A stretch of DNA of 45,830 nt, from positions 1-45,830 of the forward strand of contig CAMYLP010000001.1 of NCBI GenBank assembly GCA_947259245.1. The letters are read 5' to 3'. This document shows, in pieces, positions 16,138 through 26,115 of this stretch. Positions within the stretch are counted from its first letter, which is position 1. Each line of letters opens with the position of its first letter. A program made the position numbers and the translations under genes. Source of the DNA: an uncultured Patescibacteria group bacterium (GTDB lineage Bacteria > Patescibacteriota > Minisyncoccia > Phycocordibacterales > UBA12088). Below the pieces are notes generated by a model that saw only the letters and a program-made list of their open reading frames with translations, did not search any database and was not told the DNA's origin.

Positions 16138-18456
16138 ATGGCAAAGAAGAAAAAGGCTACGAAGGAGTCCAGAAGAAGGAAGGATGAAGAAGAGGATGAG
16201 GAACCAACAGGAATCCTGTCGAACATGGAGCCAGAGACAGTACGGGGCATCATAGGTGTCCTCTTGTTCGTAATGGCAATACTGCTTATTCTTTCGCCGC
16301 TCGGTCTTGCGGGTATAGTAGGTGACAAAGTGTACGATGGGGTGTACTGGCTGATTGGTATCGCATATTACCTTGTGCCTGTTCTGTTCGTTGCATGGGC
16401 GATATCACTCTTCAATCGACAGTACGAGGAGAGCTCGCTTCGATCCATACGCATGGCGGGCGCGTTGCTCTTTTTCGCATCTACACTTACCATGGTGGGC
16501 GTCCTTTCGCCGAACAGTGCCGGTATCGTCGGGAGACTGATCGCTGAACTATCTATCACCTATCTTGATCGTATAGCGACGATGGTCATACTCGCCGGGG
16601 GTATCATAGTGTCACTCCTGCTGCTGTTTGACAGTGAGCTGTGGGTGCTTCTCTTCAAGAAGGTGCTTCGCCTTTTTGGGCGTGGAAAGGAAGATGACGC
16701 TGAACTTGACGCTGATGAGTTCGCTGATGACGTACAAGATGTCGAAGACCTCGAGGAAGAGCTCGTGGAAGATGAGCCGGAGGAGGAAGAACCGGAGGAA
16801 GAGTACGAGGAAGACGACGAAGCTGAAGAAATGGACGAGCTCTTCGAACAAGAGAGCAAGAAAAAGCGTGGCAAAAAATCGGCTGCCCCTTTCGTAATGC
16901 CGAGCGAGTACATCCCTCCCCCACTGGACCTCCTTGAGGCAGACCGTGGGAAAGCAAATGTCGGCGACACTAAAGCTCGTGCAAACATAATCAAGAAGAC
17001 GCTGCAGCACTTCAATATTTCTGTGGAAATGGACGAAGTCACAGTGGGTTCCGCAGTGACCCAATACACACTAAAACCTGCCGCGGGTGTAAAGCTAAAC
17101 AAGATCCTTGGTCTTCAGCCCAACCTCGAGCTCGCTCTGGCTGCCTCCCCTGTCCGTATCGAAGCCCCTATTCCTGGCAGGTCGCTCGTTGGCATCGAGG
17201 TACCAAACCACGCACGGTCAATCGTGGGTCTTTCAGATCTACTGTCCTCACCTGAGTTCACCGAGGAGACGGAACCGCTGATTACCACTCTTGGTCGCGA
17301 CATTGCCGGATCGGCCCACTACGCAAACATCGGCAAGATGCCACACCTCCTCGTTGCCGGTACGACGGGCTCCGGTAAGTCGGTCATGATGCACACTATT
17401 ATCGCTTCCCTTCTCTACAAGAACGCACCAGAGCGCCTCCGCTTTATCATGGTTGATCCGAAACGAGTGGAGCTGACCCTCTACGATGGTATTCCGCACT
17501 TACTCACACCGGTCATCACTGAGGCAAAGAAAGCCATACTCTCACTTACCTGGACCGCAAAAGAGATGGACCGTCGCTATGACATACTGCGAGACCATGC
17601 TGCACAGAGTATCGCTCAGTACCACGAGGAGGTGGTCGCTCCTGCCTTTACCGCGTATGAGAAGCTCAAGGAGAAGGGTAAAGAGACTGACGATTTTGTC
17701 ATGCCCGATGCCATGCCGCACATCGTAATCGTCATTGATGAGCTTGCAGATATTATGTCAACGTACCCGCGTGAGCTTGAGGCAGCCATTGTTCGTTTGG
17801 CACAAATGAGTCGCGCAGTGGGTATCCATCTCATTCTTTCTACGCAACGGCCTGAAGCAAAGATCATCACCGGTCTCATTAAGGCAAATATACCAACGCG
17901 TATCGCACTAAAGGTAAACACGTTAATTGATTCCCGTGTGATATTGGACCAAGGTGGCGCCGAGAAACTCCTCGGTGCCGGTGACATGCTCTATCTCTCT
18001 GGTGAGATGCCAAAACCACGCCGTATTCAGAGTCCCTTCCTCACCAGCAAGGAGGTAAAGAAGATTGCCGCGTTTCTCAAGAAGAACAATGACTACATGC
18101 TCGACACACCTATCGATTTTGCAGCTGCCGACAGCGAGCACGCACAGAGCGGTGGTGGGATACCATTCGACACGATAGAAGCAGATGATGACCGCGACGA
18201 ACTGTACGAAGAGATACGAGAGTTCGTAATACGGGAGCGAAAGGCCTCCACGTCCCTCATACAGCGCCGATTCAAGGTAGGATATGGCCGCGCGGCACGC
18301 ATCATCGACCAGCTGGAAGATGATAGTGTCATAGGGGCATCGGATGGTAGCAACAAACCACGCGAGGTGTTGCTCGGAGCGAGCGCCATTGAAGAAATGG
18401 ACCTGCGTGAGGAAGACGCTGAGGAAGAAGGTGATGATGACGAGTATGAACGATAG
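16138..18456 (+). CDS. ftsK: DNA translocase FtsK/SpoIIIE
   Basis: 4-TM N-terminus, acidic linker, Walker A HLLVAGTTGSGKSVMMHT, IVIVIDELADIM, STQRPEAKIITGLIKANIPTRIALKV, gamma-like wHTH at C-terminus. Confidence 0.96.
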   Translation: MAKKKKATKESRRRKDEEEDEEPTGILSNMEPETVRGIIGVLLFVMAILLILSPLGLAGIVGDKVYDGVYWLIGIAYYLVPVLFVAWAISLFNRQYEESSLRSIRMAGALLFFASTLTMVGVLSPNSAGIVGRLIAELSITYLDRIATMVILAGGIIVSLLLLFDSELWVLLFKKVLRLFGRGKEDDAELDADEFADDVQDVEDLEEELVEDEPEEEEPEEEYEEDDEAEEMDELFEQESKKKRGKKSAAPFVMPSEYIPPPLDLLEADRGKANVGDTKARANIIKKTLQHFNISVEMDEVTVGSAVTQYTLKPAAGVKLNKILGLQPNLELALAASPVRIEAPIPGRSLVGIEVPNHARSIVGLSDLLSSPEFTEETEPLITTLGRDIAGSAHYANIGKMPHLLVAGTTGSGKSVMMHTIIASLLYKNAPERLRFIMVDPKRVELTLYDGIPHLLTPVITEAKKAILSLTWTAKEMDRRYDILRDHAAQSIAQYHEEVVAPAFTAYEKLKEKGKETDDFVMPDAMPHIVIVIDELADIMSTYPRELEAAIVRLAQMSRAVGIHLILSTQRPEAKIITGLIKANIPTRIALKVNTLIDSRVILDQGGAEKLLGAGDMLYLSGEMPKPRRIQSPFLTSKEVKKIAAFLKKNNDYMLDTPIDFAAADSEHAQSGGGIPFDTIEADDDRDELYEEIREFVIRERKASTSLIQRRFKVGYGRAARIIDQLEDDSVIGASDGSNKPREVLLGASAIEEMDLREEDAEEEGDDDEYER

Positions 18457-18802
18457 ACGTGGTCGTTTCGTCGCGCTAGGATTGATCCTTTTCACGCTTG
18501 CATACGGCCTGTTTCAGGCGCGGGTGCTTCTTGAGGGGCCAGAGCTTACCGTACGGGCCCCAGTGCCCGGCGCTTCTCTCACCGAGCCGCTCATGGAGGT
18601 TCGCGGTAAGGCACACAATGTCACGCGTGTCACAATAAACGGACGGCCTATCACCACGACTCCAGAGGGTGACTTCAATGATACGTTGGTCACGCCCAGC
18701 GGATATGGCGTCGTACTCGTGGAGGCGACTAATCGATTTGGATACCACATTGAAGAGCGTATCGAGATATATGGTGCACCCATGCACACTGAAGAAAGTT
18801 AA
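18437..18802 (+). CDS. Membrane-anchored Ig-like/glucodextranase B-like domain protein
   Basis: TM helix then ELTVRAPVPGASLTEPLMEVRGKAHNVTRVTINGRPITTTPEGDFNDTLVTPSGYGVVLVEATNRFG; overlaps the ftsK 3' end. Confidence 0.7.
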   Translation: MTSMNDRRGRFVALGLILFTLAYGLFQARVLLEGPELTVRAPVPGASLTEPLMEVRGKAHNVTRVTINGRPITTTPEGDFNDTLVTPSGYGVVLVEATNRFGYHIEERIEIYGAPMHTEES

Positions 18803-18817
18803 TTATCGTGTAACTAC

Positions 18818-19870
18818 ATGTCTATGCAAAAGAAAGCAGCAAAAAAAGAGCCCAAGACCGTCACGCCAAGAATACCAAAAGAAGAGAAAGATAAGGGAGC
18901 AGAGGTCGACGCAGCACTGAAAGCCATCAAGACCAAGTTTGGTGAAGAGGCCATCATGACCCTTGGTGAAGCACCACACATCGACGTCGACGTTATTCCG
19001 TCTGGCTCATTGGGACTCGACTGGGCACTCGGCATCGGCGGGTACCCACGGGGGCGCATCATAGAGATTTTCGGCCCCGAGAGCTCGGGTAAAACCACGC
19101 TGGCACTGCATGCTGTGGCCGAGGCGCAAAAGAAAAAGGGTGTCTGCGCCTTCATCGATGCTGAGCATGCACTGGACCCAGAGTATGCAAAACGCATAGG
19201 AGTGAGGCTTGACGAACTGCTGGTGTCCCAACCGGATACCGGTGAACAGGCGCTGGAAATAGTCGAGAGCTTGGTGCGTTCCGGAAAAATTGACATCATC
19301 GTGGTTGACTCCGTCGCGGCGCTCACGCCACGTGATGAGATTGAGGGTGACATGGGACAGCAACACGTCGGCAAGCAGGCGCGTCTTATGAGCCAGGCCC
19401 TGCGCAAGCTTACCGCAATCGTTCATAAAAGTAAGACCGTTGTCGTTTTCATCAACCAGATACGCATGCAAATAGGGGTGATGTTTGGAAATCCCGAGAC
19501 CACGCCTGGCGGTAAGGCGCTTAAGTTCTACACCAGTGTCCGCCTCGATATACGCCGCATCGCGCAGATCAAGAAAGGCGAGGAGGTTGTCGGCGGTAGA
19601 CACCGCGTGAAGGTGGTGAAAAACAAGGTTGCCCCTCCCTTCCGTGTGACGGAGTTTGACCTCCTGTACAACGAGGGTGTCTCACACCAGGGTGAGCTCC
19701 TCGCTCTCGGCGAAAAGCACGGCTTGGTCTCCAAGGCGGGTGCCTCGTACTCGTACGGCGAAGAAAAACTTGGTCGCGGGTATGACGCCGCACGTCGATA
19801 TTTACGTGAAAACAAGAAAGTTGCCAATGCCCTCTTCAAGGAGATTAAGCATAAACTGACGGAGCAGTAG
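18818..19870 (+). CDS. recA: Recombinase RecA
   Basis: [87 protein letters not shown]. Confidence 0.99.
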   Translation: MSMQKKAAKKEPKTVTPRIPKEEKDKGAEVDAALKAIKTKFGEEAIMTLGEAPHIDVDVIPSGSLGLDWALGIGGYPRGRIIEIFGPESSGKTTLALHAVAEAQKKKGVCAFIDAEHALDPEYAKRIGVRLDELLVSQPDTGEQALEIVESLVRSGKIDIIVVDSVAALTPRDEIEGDMGQQHVGKQARLMSQALRKLTAIVHKSKTVVVFINQIRMQIGVMFGNPETTPGGKALKFYTSVRLDIRRIAQIKKGEEVVGGRHRVKVVKNKVAPPFRVTEFDLLYNEGVSHQGELLALGEKHGLVSKAGASYSYGEEKLGRGYDAARRYLRENKKVANALFKEIKHKLTEQ

Positions 19871-19945
19871 CACCTGCACACTGCATTGACCGACACTCAC
19901 CGTGCTGCTACATTTCCATTAGTTCAATAGCGTGGGAGGTGAATC

Positions 19946-20164
19946 ATGAACATCCAGACTGACCAGGTCATGCAATTCACAGCTTCGTTTGCTACAGGGA
20001 CGAGGGTTGTGATACTTGCAGAGCCAACCCTTGATGGCAAATACTACGACGTCCATCAGTTTCTGAAAGAAGGTGAGAAACTCGCAAAACTGTTGCGCGA
20101 TTCATTGCCGGCAGCCACATACTTGGCGCTTTGTGCTGAGTTGCAGAGGATCAGTAGACCGTAG
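19946..20164 (+). CDS. Small hypothetical protein (72 aa)
   Basis: GGGAGGTGAATC before ATG; downstream hairpin CAGCCGCC...GGCGGCTGTTT. Confidence 0.55.
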   Translation: MNIQTDQVMQFTASFATGTRVVILAEPTLDGKYYDVHQFLKEGEKLAKLLRDSLPAATYLALCAELQRISRP

Positions 20165-20212
20165 TTGCATCTACTACACAGACGATCCTCTCATGCAGCA
20201 CACACAGTAACC

Positions 20213-20242
20213 TACAGCCGCCCCCACGGGCGGCTGTTTCTA
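20213..20242. terminator. Hairpin terminator
   Basis: CAGCCGCCCCCACGGGCGGCTGTTTC. Confidence 0.7.
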
Positions 20243-20262
20243 GCCCTGTACGCTTTATAAGC

Positions 20263-20589
20263 TCACGCATGAAGATATCCATGCGAATCAGCCGGTCGCA
20301 TGGTTCGTAGAAAGTCACGAACAAAAAGTACCACCACCACCGCAAGTCCCAAAAGCAACATCTTTACAAGAAGCTCAGTCTGCACGAGTGCGCTTGTCAT
20401 GAACTGGAAGAGCGCCGCTGGACTCATGATAGAGGGCATATTGGCATAGATATTTGCCACAGATACAACCGACAGGAGTGCGAGCGAGAGTACGACGAGG
20501 CTATAGGCCTTCATGGCGGTTGGTCCTATGAGCTTGCGCATATAGTAAATGCGTTGTACGCGAGCCATGACTGTGTGTTCGAGAGTTTT
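20263..20589 (-). CDS. Two-TM hypothetical membrane protein
   Basis: AYSLVVLSLALLSVVSVANIYANMP... and LLVKMLLLGLAVVVVLFVRDFLR. Confidence 0.55.
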   Translation of the reverse strand, partial: KTLEHTVMARVQRIYYMRKLIGPTAMKAYSLVVLSLALLSVVSVANIYANMPSIMSPAALFQFMTSALVQTELLVKMLLLGLAVVVVLFVRDFLRTMRPADSHGYLHA

Positions 20590-20604
20590 CATACAATGTA
20601 ATTT

Positions 20605-20684
20605 AGCGGTCTGTTGTGCTTGCAAGAGACTAAGACTTGGGCAAGCGCCCCGGAGCGGTCTCTTGAAAGCACATCAGAACCGCT
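20605..20684 (+). repeat. Copy B of the 4-copy hairpin element
   Basis: AGCGGT...TGTGCTTGCAAGAGACT-AAGACTTGGGCAAGCGCCCCGGAGC-GGTCTCTTGAAAGCACA...ACCGCT. Confidence 0.9.
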
Positions 20685-20700
20685 CTCATTTTATATAACA

Positions 20701-21285
20701 CTAATAAGGTGAATATTGTTTCGCTAGCTTACGAAATGTTTTCTTTGCCCTATGCACCCGCGTCTTTACTGCCCCCACACTCACCTGCTCTCGTTCTGCG
20801 ATGTGGTGCTGTGGTAGACCTTGTATGAAGTGGAGTTCCAGTACCCGCGCGAGGTGTTCCGGCATCTTGGCGAAGATGGATATCACGTAGTCGGTGAGCT
20901 CCAGGCGAAATGATTCTTCGTGGTTGGTGTCCGGCAGTGACTCGTAGTACTCGGGGCTGAGCTCCACCGTCTTTCCATGCTCCTTCATGACCTTGCGATA
21001 CTTTGTGAAGGCGGTGTTCATGAGTATGCGATACCCCCAGCTCTTGAACGATGCTCCCTCAATGCTTCGGAACTTACTCGCATTGAGGTATATCTTTGTG
21101 AAGGTCTCCTGGACCACGTCCTCTACATCCTCCTCTCGGATGAGCACCGAGCGCGCTTTGCGCAAAAAAGCTTCCTCGTACCGCCGCACAATGAAAACAA
21201 ACAGATCTGGATTCTTGAGCGAGTTCTTCAGAACTATCTCGTCCGCCCAATCCTCGATGTTGGTATCCTTCTCAAGGGTGTACAT
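20701..21285 (-). CDS. ECF-type/sigma-70 family RNA polymerase sigma factor
   Basis: Region 2 EEDVEDVVQETFTKIYLNASKFRS...SFKSWGYRILMNTAFTKYRK; region 4 ARVLELHFIQGLPQHHIAEREQVSVGAVKTRVHRAKKTFRK. Confidence 0.88.
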   Translation of the reverse strand: MYTLEKDTNIEDWADEIVLKNSLKNPDLFVFIVRRYEEAFLRKARSVLIREEDVEDVVQETFTKIYLNASKFRSIEGASFKSWGYRILMNTAFTKYRKVMKEHGKTVELSPEYYESLPDTNHEESFRLELTDYVISIFAKMPEHLARVLELHFIQGLPQHHIAEREQVSVGAVKTRVHRAKKTFRKLAKQYSPY

Positions 21286-21395
21286 ATGTATATGGTACCT
21301 TCGCCTTCATATAGTGCAACTTCGCCGTATCAGTGAAGGTTACATGCACGTACTCAGTAGACAACATGCAGACATTTGGCTACAATGCTCGTCAT

Positions 21396-21965
21396 ATGCT
21401 TGCCTACAACGAGATAACAACAGGCAGGGTCATCGTATACAACAATGAGCCGTATAAAGTGCTCTCATACAAAGTATTCCGCATGCAGCAAAGTAAGCCG
21501 GTGAATGTCACAAAGCTCAAGAGTTTGAAAAATGGCAAGGTGGTGGAGAAATCGTTCCACGTGAGCGACAAAGTAGAGGAAGCTGAGCTTGAGAAGCAGC
21601 CGATCGTCTACATATATGAGAGCAAGGGTGATTGCATGTTCCACGAAGCTGGAAATCCTGGTGCCCGCTTCCCTGTTAGTGCGGAGCTCATTGGTCCAGG
21701 GACAAAGTTCCTCAATCCAAAGAGTGAGTATGAAGCACTCCTTTTCAATGACGAGATCATTGGTGTACTGATACCCATTAAGATGCAGCTGCGGGTCACG
21801 GAAGCGGAGCCGGCAGTGAAAGGCAACACTGCACAGGGCGCTACTAAGACGGTGACCCTTGAAACCGGCGCGACGGTACAGACTCCACTCTTCATAAACG
21901 AAGGCGATATAGTGGAGGTCAACACCGAGACAGGAGCGTACACCAGTCGTGTCTCGAAATCATAG
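21396..21965 (+). CDS. efp: Translation elongation factor P with non-canonical domain I loop
   Basis: MLAYNEITTGRVIVYNNEPYKVLSYKVFRMQQSKPVNVTKLKSLKNGKVVEKSF...; EF-P domain order and C-terminus TPLFINEGDIVEVNTETGAYTSRV. Confidence 0.93.
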   Translation: MLAYNEITTGRVIVYNNEPYKVLSYKVFRMQQSKPVNVTKLKSLKNGKVVEKSFHVSDKVEEAELEKQPIVYIYESKGDCMFHEAGNPGARFPVSAELIGPGTKFLNPKSEYEALLFNDEIIGVLIPIKMQLRVTEAEPAVKGNTAQGATKTVTLETGATVQTPLFINEGDIVEVNTETGAYTSRVSKS

Positions 21966-22051
21966 GGTGGCATGTTGCCACTGTTTACCGACATGATACA
22001 CTGCCATTGGTTCTGCACACGTTGACTACTGACATATGGAGGGGCGATGTT

Positions 22052-22333
22052 ATGGTGACAATGCGTAGTGATATAGCACGGCGAGTTGAGGAAATCGTGG
22101 TCACTGAAGTAAAGCCGATTTTGGCAGAAAAAGGTTCACCTTGGAAGTTCACCGAAGAACAGCGTCTTTACGACCCTATCGATGGTGCTCGGTTTAGGTT
22201 TGATGACTTTCTGGTGTTTGCCGACATCGTTCACGAAGAGTTCGGTGACTTCGAAGAAAATTGGAACAATGCGACCACGTTTGAAGATGTCATTGATGAC
22301 ATCTTGCAGGCATTAGAGGTGCAGTCCGCGTAA
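22052..22333 (+). CDS. Small hypothetical protein (93 aa)
   Basis: GGAGGGG upstream of ATG; terminator AACGCCGA...TCGGCGTTCTTTTTTTT at 22339-22373. Confidence 0.6.
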   Translation: MVTMRSDIARRVEEIVVTEVKPILAEKGSPWKFTEEQRLYDPIDGARFRFDDFLVFADIVHEEFGDFEENWNNATTFEDVIDDILQALEVQSA

Positions 22334-22338
22334 ACGCG

Positions 22339-22373
22339 CAACGCCGAGCCATTGGGTCGGCGTTCTTTTTTTT
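22339..22373 (+). terminator. Rho-independent terminator
   Basis: AACGCCGAGCCATTGGGTCGGCGTTCTTTTTTTT. Confidence 0.9.
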
Positions 22374-22387
22374 CTGCGTCCTGTTGC

Positions 22388-22594
22388 CTAGGTGATGGTG
22401 TACGGGAGAAATCCCATGAACCGTGCATTCTTGACTGCTGTCGCGAGCTTGCGCTGGTCGCCTGCGGAAAGCTTCGTGTGCTTGCGACCGGTAATGCGAC
22501 CGTGTGGGTTTAAGAACCGCTTCAGCGTGTCTACATCTTTGTAGTCGAAGTAGTGTACCTGTGGCAATTCGTCTGTTTGCTGTTTGTTTGTCAT
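22388..22594 (-). CDS. rpsR: 30S ribosomal protein S18
   Basis: FDYKDVDTLKRFLNPHGRITGRKHTKLSAGDQRKLATAVKNARFMGFLPY. Confidence 0.96.
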   Translation of the reverse strand: MTNKQQTDELPQVHYFDYKDVDTLKRFLNPHGRITGRKHTKLSAGDQRKLATAVKNARFMGFLPYTIT

Positions 22595-22614
22595 GATTTG
22601 TATATCTACAGATA

Positions 22615-23049
22615 CTAGAACGGTATGTCGTCTGGGTTGATCTCGTCTGCCGCAGGGTAGTCGATGGCGTCATCTTTGCTTGCGGCTGGCTTTTGCGCTA
22701 CCGGTGCTGCGGCACCACCTTCGCTACGCCGGTCGCCAAACTGGACACGGTCAGCGACGATCTCCGTGCGATAGCGCTTCTGTCCGTCCTGTTCCCACGA
22801 ACGTGTCTGTAGACGACCTTCAATGAGAGCGTTGGAGCCCTTGCGCAGGTACTGTGCTGTCGTTTCTGCCTGACGTCCGAACACCACTATATTATGGAAC
22901 TCGGTCGACTCCTGCTTGTTGCCCTCCTTGTCAGTATAGAAGCGGTTTGTCGCAAGACCAAAGGTGGTCACCTGGACGCCAGAAGGAAGCGACTTCAGTT
23001 CAGGATCACGAGTAAGGTTTCCAAGGACGTACACTTTGTTGAGATACAT
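22615..23049 (-). CDS. ssb: Single-stranded DNA-binding protein
   Basis: MYLNKVYVLGNLTRDPELKSLPSGVQVTTFGLATNRFYTD...C-terminal DEINPDDIPF. Confidence 0.97.
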   Translation of the reverse strand: MYLNKVYVLGNLTRDPELKSLPSGVQVTTFGLATNRFYTDKEGNKQESTEFHNIVVFGRQAETTAQYLRKGSNALIEGRLQTRSWEQDGQKRYRTEIVADRVQFGDRRSEGGAAAPVAQKPAASKDDAIDYPAADEINPDDIPF

Positions 23050-23077
23050 AGACTTTATGTTCTAGTGATAAGTATCG

Positions 23078-23575
23078 TTATTTTATCAGCTCCTCGATCT
23101 GTTTGTCGAGTTCCTCTTCGGATACCTCGCCCTTGGCCTCCTCATCACGCTTGTGCTCAAGCTCCTTGGCCTCGGTCTCTACTTCCTCTAGCTTGATGGG
23201 GCGCGGCTTGCGTACTTTTGGTGGAGTGAGCGCCGTCTTGTCGAGTTTCAGTAAAAGGTACCGTACCAACTGCTCATTGTGTTCGAGATCCTCCTTCAAC
23301 TCATCAACTTTATCGTGTGCGAGTGTAAAGCGGGTCCACCCAAAGAAGCTAGTGTCGTACTTCTCCCATTTGCCTGCGCGCATTTTGCGCATGGTGTATG
23401 TGAGCGAAAAGCTCTGTGGTGCGCCCTCAGAAACGATGGAACCTCCCAGTGAGGCAATCTTTTTCTGTAGTTCCTCCACACGAAGCGCTAGGTCATCCTC
23501 GCCCAGCGATGGAACAAGGTGGTAGCCCAGCTCGTAGTGCTGTACACCCTCCTTGTCTTCATGTTTTTCTGCCAT
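23078..23575 (-). CDS. rpsF: 30S ribosomal protein S6 with charged C-terminal extension
   Basis: HYELGYHLVPSLGEDDLALRVEELQKKIASLGGSI...; first gene of rpsF-ssb-rpsR. Confidence 0.9.
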   Translation of the reverse strand: MAEKHEDKEGVQHYELGYHLVPSLGEDDLALRVEELQKKIASLGGSIVSEGAPQSFSLTYTMRKMRAGKWEKYDTSFFGWTRFTLAHDKVDELKEDLEHNEQLVRYLLLKLDKTALTPPKVRKPRPIKLEEVETEAKELEHKRDEEAKGEVSEEELDKQIEELIK

Positions 23576-23681
23576 GTGTTATGTGCAATTTACTTATAAT
23601 GCCGAGTCACTGTACCACAGATTATAATGGCTAGCTAGCGGCACATATAGCTGATAACTCCTTACTGAGCGCACCTACCAA

Positions 23682-23736
23682 GTCATAAGGGGCACCGCTC
23701 CGGGGCGCTTGCCCAAGTGTTAGTGCCCCATATGAC
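23682..23736 (-). repeat. Copy D of the 4-copy hairpin element (opposite orientation)
   Basis: Minus-strand GTCATATGGGGCACT-AACACTTGGGCAAGCGCCCCGGAGC-GGTGCCCCTTATGAC. Confidence 0.9.
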
Positions 23737-23754
23737 CTGATATGTACCCTAGTT

Positions 23755-24591
23755 CTAGGTTCGAACAGCAAACATGTTCTCTGCATTCTGCAGCAGTACC
23801 AGAGCCCAGTCACTCGTAGATACGCCTCGTAGCTCCGCCATCTTCTTGACCACCTCGGCGACGTATAGTGGCTCGTTTCTTTTACCACGGTGCGGTGCGG
23901 GTGTCACATACGGCGCATCAGTTTCGGCATGGATGAGCTCTTTCGGCGCTGCCTTCACCACCTCGTCGTAGTCGCCTGCGAAGGTTATGACCCCAGTGAA
24001 TGATGTGCTGTAGTCCATGTCCCAAAAACCTTTTGCATCCTCAAGCGATCCCGCAAAGAAGTGGCTGTTGCCCCGTACCTTTGCCTGACGTTTCAGTATC
24101 TTTTGTGCATCACGGTAGGCGTTGCCACTCTTTCCACTCCGAAGGTGCAGCATGAGCGGTTTTTGAACCTCATTTGCCAGCGCTATTTGCATTTCGAACG
24201 CTTCTACCTGTTTTGTGTGCTGCTCGGTCTCGGGTGTGCGGAAGTAGTCGAGACCGCACTCTCCGATTGCCACCACCTTCGGGTGCGAGGCGAGCGCTTT
24301 ATATGCCTCATAGTCAAAGACCTCACCGCGTGATGTAAACGCCTTCCCTTCTTCTCCTACTTCATCTTTGTCATGAAAGCTTGACGACGTGTGTACCGGA
24401 TGAAGTCCGACTGTGGCATAGACACCCACTGGGAATTCATCGAGAAGTTCGACCGCCCGCTTGCTAGTGTCGTACTGCGTGCCGACATTTATCATCGACA
24501 CACCTGCTTCTAATGCGTGTTTGACTACGTCTTTATAGTCGTCATTATACGCTGCCAAATTCGCGTGGGTGTGTATGTCGATATAGTTCAT
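23755..24591 (-). CDS. tatD: TatD family metal-dependent hydrolase
   Basis: DIHTHANLAAYNDDYKDV, VGLHPVH, AIGECGLDYFR, MLHLRSG, HAETDAPYVTPAPHRGKRNEP. Confidence 0.96.
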   Translation of the reverse strand: MNYIDIHTHANLAAYNDDYKDVVKHALEAGVSMINVGTQYDTSKRAVELLDEFPVGVYATVGLHPVHTSSSFHDKDEVGEEGKAFTSRGEVFDYEAYKALASHPKVVAIGECGLDYFRTPETEQHTKQVEAFEMQIALANEVQKPLMLHLRSGKSGNAYRDAQKILKRQAKVRGNSHFFAGSLEDAKGFWDMDYSTSFTGVITFAGDYDEVVKAAPKELIHAETDAPYVTPAPHRGKRNEPLYVAEVVKKMAELRGVSTSDWALVLLQNAENMFAVRT

Positions 24592-24621
24592 GGTGTTTGT
24601 AGGCTAGACGGCGTGCCCCGC

Positions 24622-24661
24622 GAGAGACTAAGACTTGGGCAATCGCCCTGGAGCAGTCTCT
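24622..24661 (+). repeat. Copy C of the 4-copy hairpin element
   Basis: AGAGACT-AAGACTTGGGCAATCGCCCTGGAGC-AGTCTCT. Confidence 0.88.
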
Positions 24662-24691
24662 GATACAGACGTATCGTATCCTGACATGGCA

Positions 24692-26113
24692 CTATTCCGA
24701 AAACTCAATGCGTGGAAACATCGTTTCCGGCTTTTTATTCTCACAGACGGTGTGCTTCACACGCTTTGCTGTTTCCGGCAAGAATGGCGTGAGCATGCAG
24801 CCGATATGGAAGAGCTCTGTCGCAAGCTCTGCTATTATCTCCTTGCCCTTTTCCGGCTCGGACTTCACCACCTTGAACGGTGCCTCGTCGGTCATACGCT
24901 GGTCGGCCGCGCCGATGCGCGCCCATATAAGGTTCATTGCTGCGTTGAACTCATACGCTTCCATTGCCTGTTTGTACTCCTTGGGACAATCGACCTTCTT
25001 GGGTTTCTCTACGGGCGAGTCAAGGTGCGTCTCTGCAAGCTTCATCACGCGAGACACCAAGTTGCCCAGCCCGTTCACAAGGTTTGCGGTGTAACACTCA
25101 TGGAAGCGCTCCATCGTCATGTCTGAGTCCTCAAACGGGTGTATGTGTCGTAGCAGGAAGTAGCGCAGTGCGTCGGTACCATACACATCTACGACATCGA
25201 TGGGATTGATGACATTACCGATACTCTTGCTCATCTTTTGCCCACCGCTTGTGATGAAGCCGTGTATGAGTATTTGCTTGCTTGGCTCTATCCCAGCGCT
25301 CATGAGCATGGCTTGCCACATCGCACTCTGTTGGCGCAGGTTGTCCTTCCCTGCAAACTGAATGCTTGGCCACCACTCACTGTACTTTTCATCCGGCCAG
25401 CCCAATGTACTAAGGTAGTTGACGAGTGCGTCAAACCAAACGTACATCACATGTTCTTCATCACCAGGCACAGCGACACCCCACGGCATCTTTTTCTTGA
25501 GGCGAGAGATGCTGAAGTCCTGCAAACCGCGCTCCACGAAGTTGCGTATCTCAAGCTGCCTGTGGGCGGGCACAACAAAGTCAGGCCGTTCGTCGTAGAG
25601 CTTTAAAAGCTTTTCGGCATAGTTCGAGAATCGGAAGAAGTAATTCTCCTCCTCGATGAGCTCAAGCTCTTGTCCGGGGTGTATTGGACACTTCCCATCC
25701 TCAAGCTCAGAATCTGTTTTCTCAAGCTCACACCCCACGCAGTACTTCACTTGGTAGTGTTTCTTGTAAATGTCGCCGTTCTTGTCACAGCGCTTCCAGA
25801 ACTCTTGCGCTGCCTCGACATGGTGCGGCTCGGTCGTACGGATGAATGCATCATAGGAAAGGTCGAGACTCTCTTTCAAAAGACCAAAGTGTGCTGCGTA
25901 CTCATCTACATATGCCTGCGGGTCTCTTTCGGCCTCAAGCGCCTTTCTGTAGACCTTAACTCCATGCTCATCAGTGCCCGTGTTGAAGAATACGTCGTCT
26001 TTCATTAAGCGGTGGTACCTGGCAACGGCGTCTGCCTGCACTATTTCAAGCGCAAAGCCGACGTGGGGATCGGCGTTTACATATGGCAGCGTCGTTGTGA
26101 GTGATACCTTCAT
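24692..26113 (-). CDS. metG: Methionyl-tRNA synthetase (short form)
   Basis: TTTLPYVNADPHVGFALEIVQADAVARYHRLMKDDVFFNTGTDEHG; KMSKSIGNVINP. Confidence 0.98.
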   Translation of the reverse strand: MKVSLTTTLPYVNADPHVGFALEIVQADAVARYHRLMKDDVFFNTGTDEHGVKVYRKALEAERDPQAYVDEYAAHFGLLKESLDLSYDAFIRTTEPHHVEAAQEFWKRCDKNGDIYKKHYQVKYCVGCELEKTDSELEDGKCPIHPGQELELIEEENYFFRFSNYAEKLLKLYDERPDFVVPAHRQLEIRNFVERGLQDFSISRLKKKMPWGVAVPGDEEHVMYVWFDALVNYLSTLGWPDEKYSEWWPSIQFAGKDNLRQQSAMWQAMLMSAGIEPSKQILIHGFITSGGQKMSKSIGNVINPIDVVDVYGTDALRYFLLRHIHPFEDSDMTMERFHECYTANLVNGLGNLVSRVMKLAETHLDSPVEKPKKVDCPKEYKQAMEAYEFNAAMNLIWARIGAADQRMTDEAPFKVVKSEPEKGKEIIAELATELFHIGCMLTPFLPETAKRVKHTVCENKKPETMFPRIEFSE

Positions 26114-26115
26114 GG

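Noticed and set aside
16560-17102. Minus-strand Ser-rich ORF opposite ftsK
   Set aside because: Mirror artefact of the Glu/Asp-rich FtsK linker; the same applies to Ser-rich ORFs opposite the acidic 12.3-14.4 kb gene.
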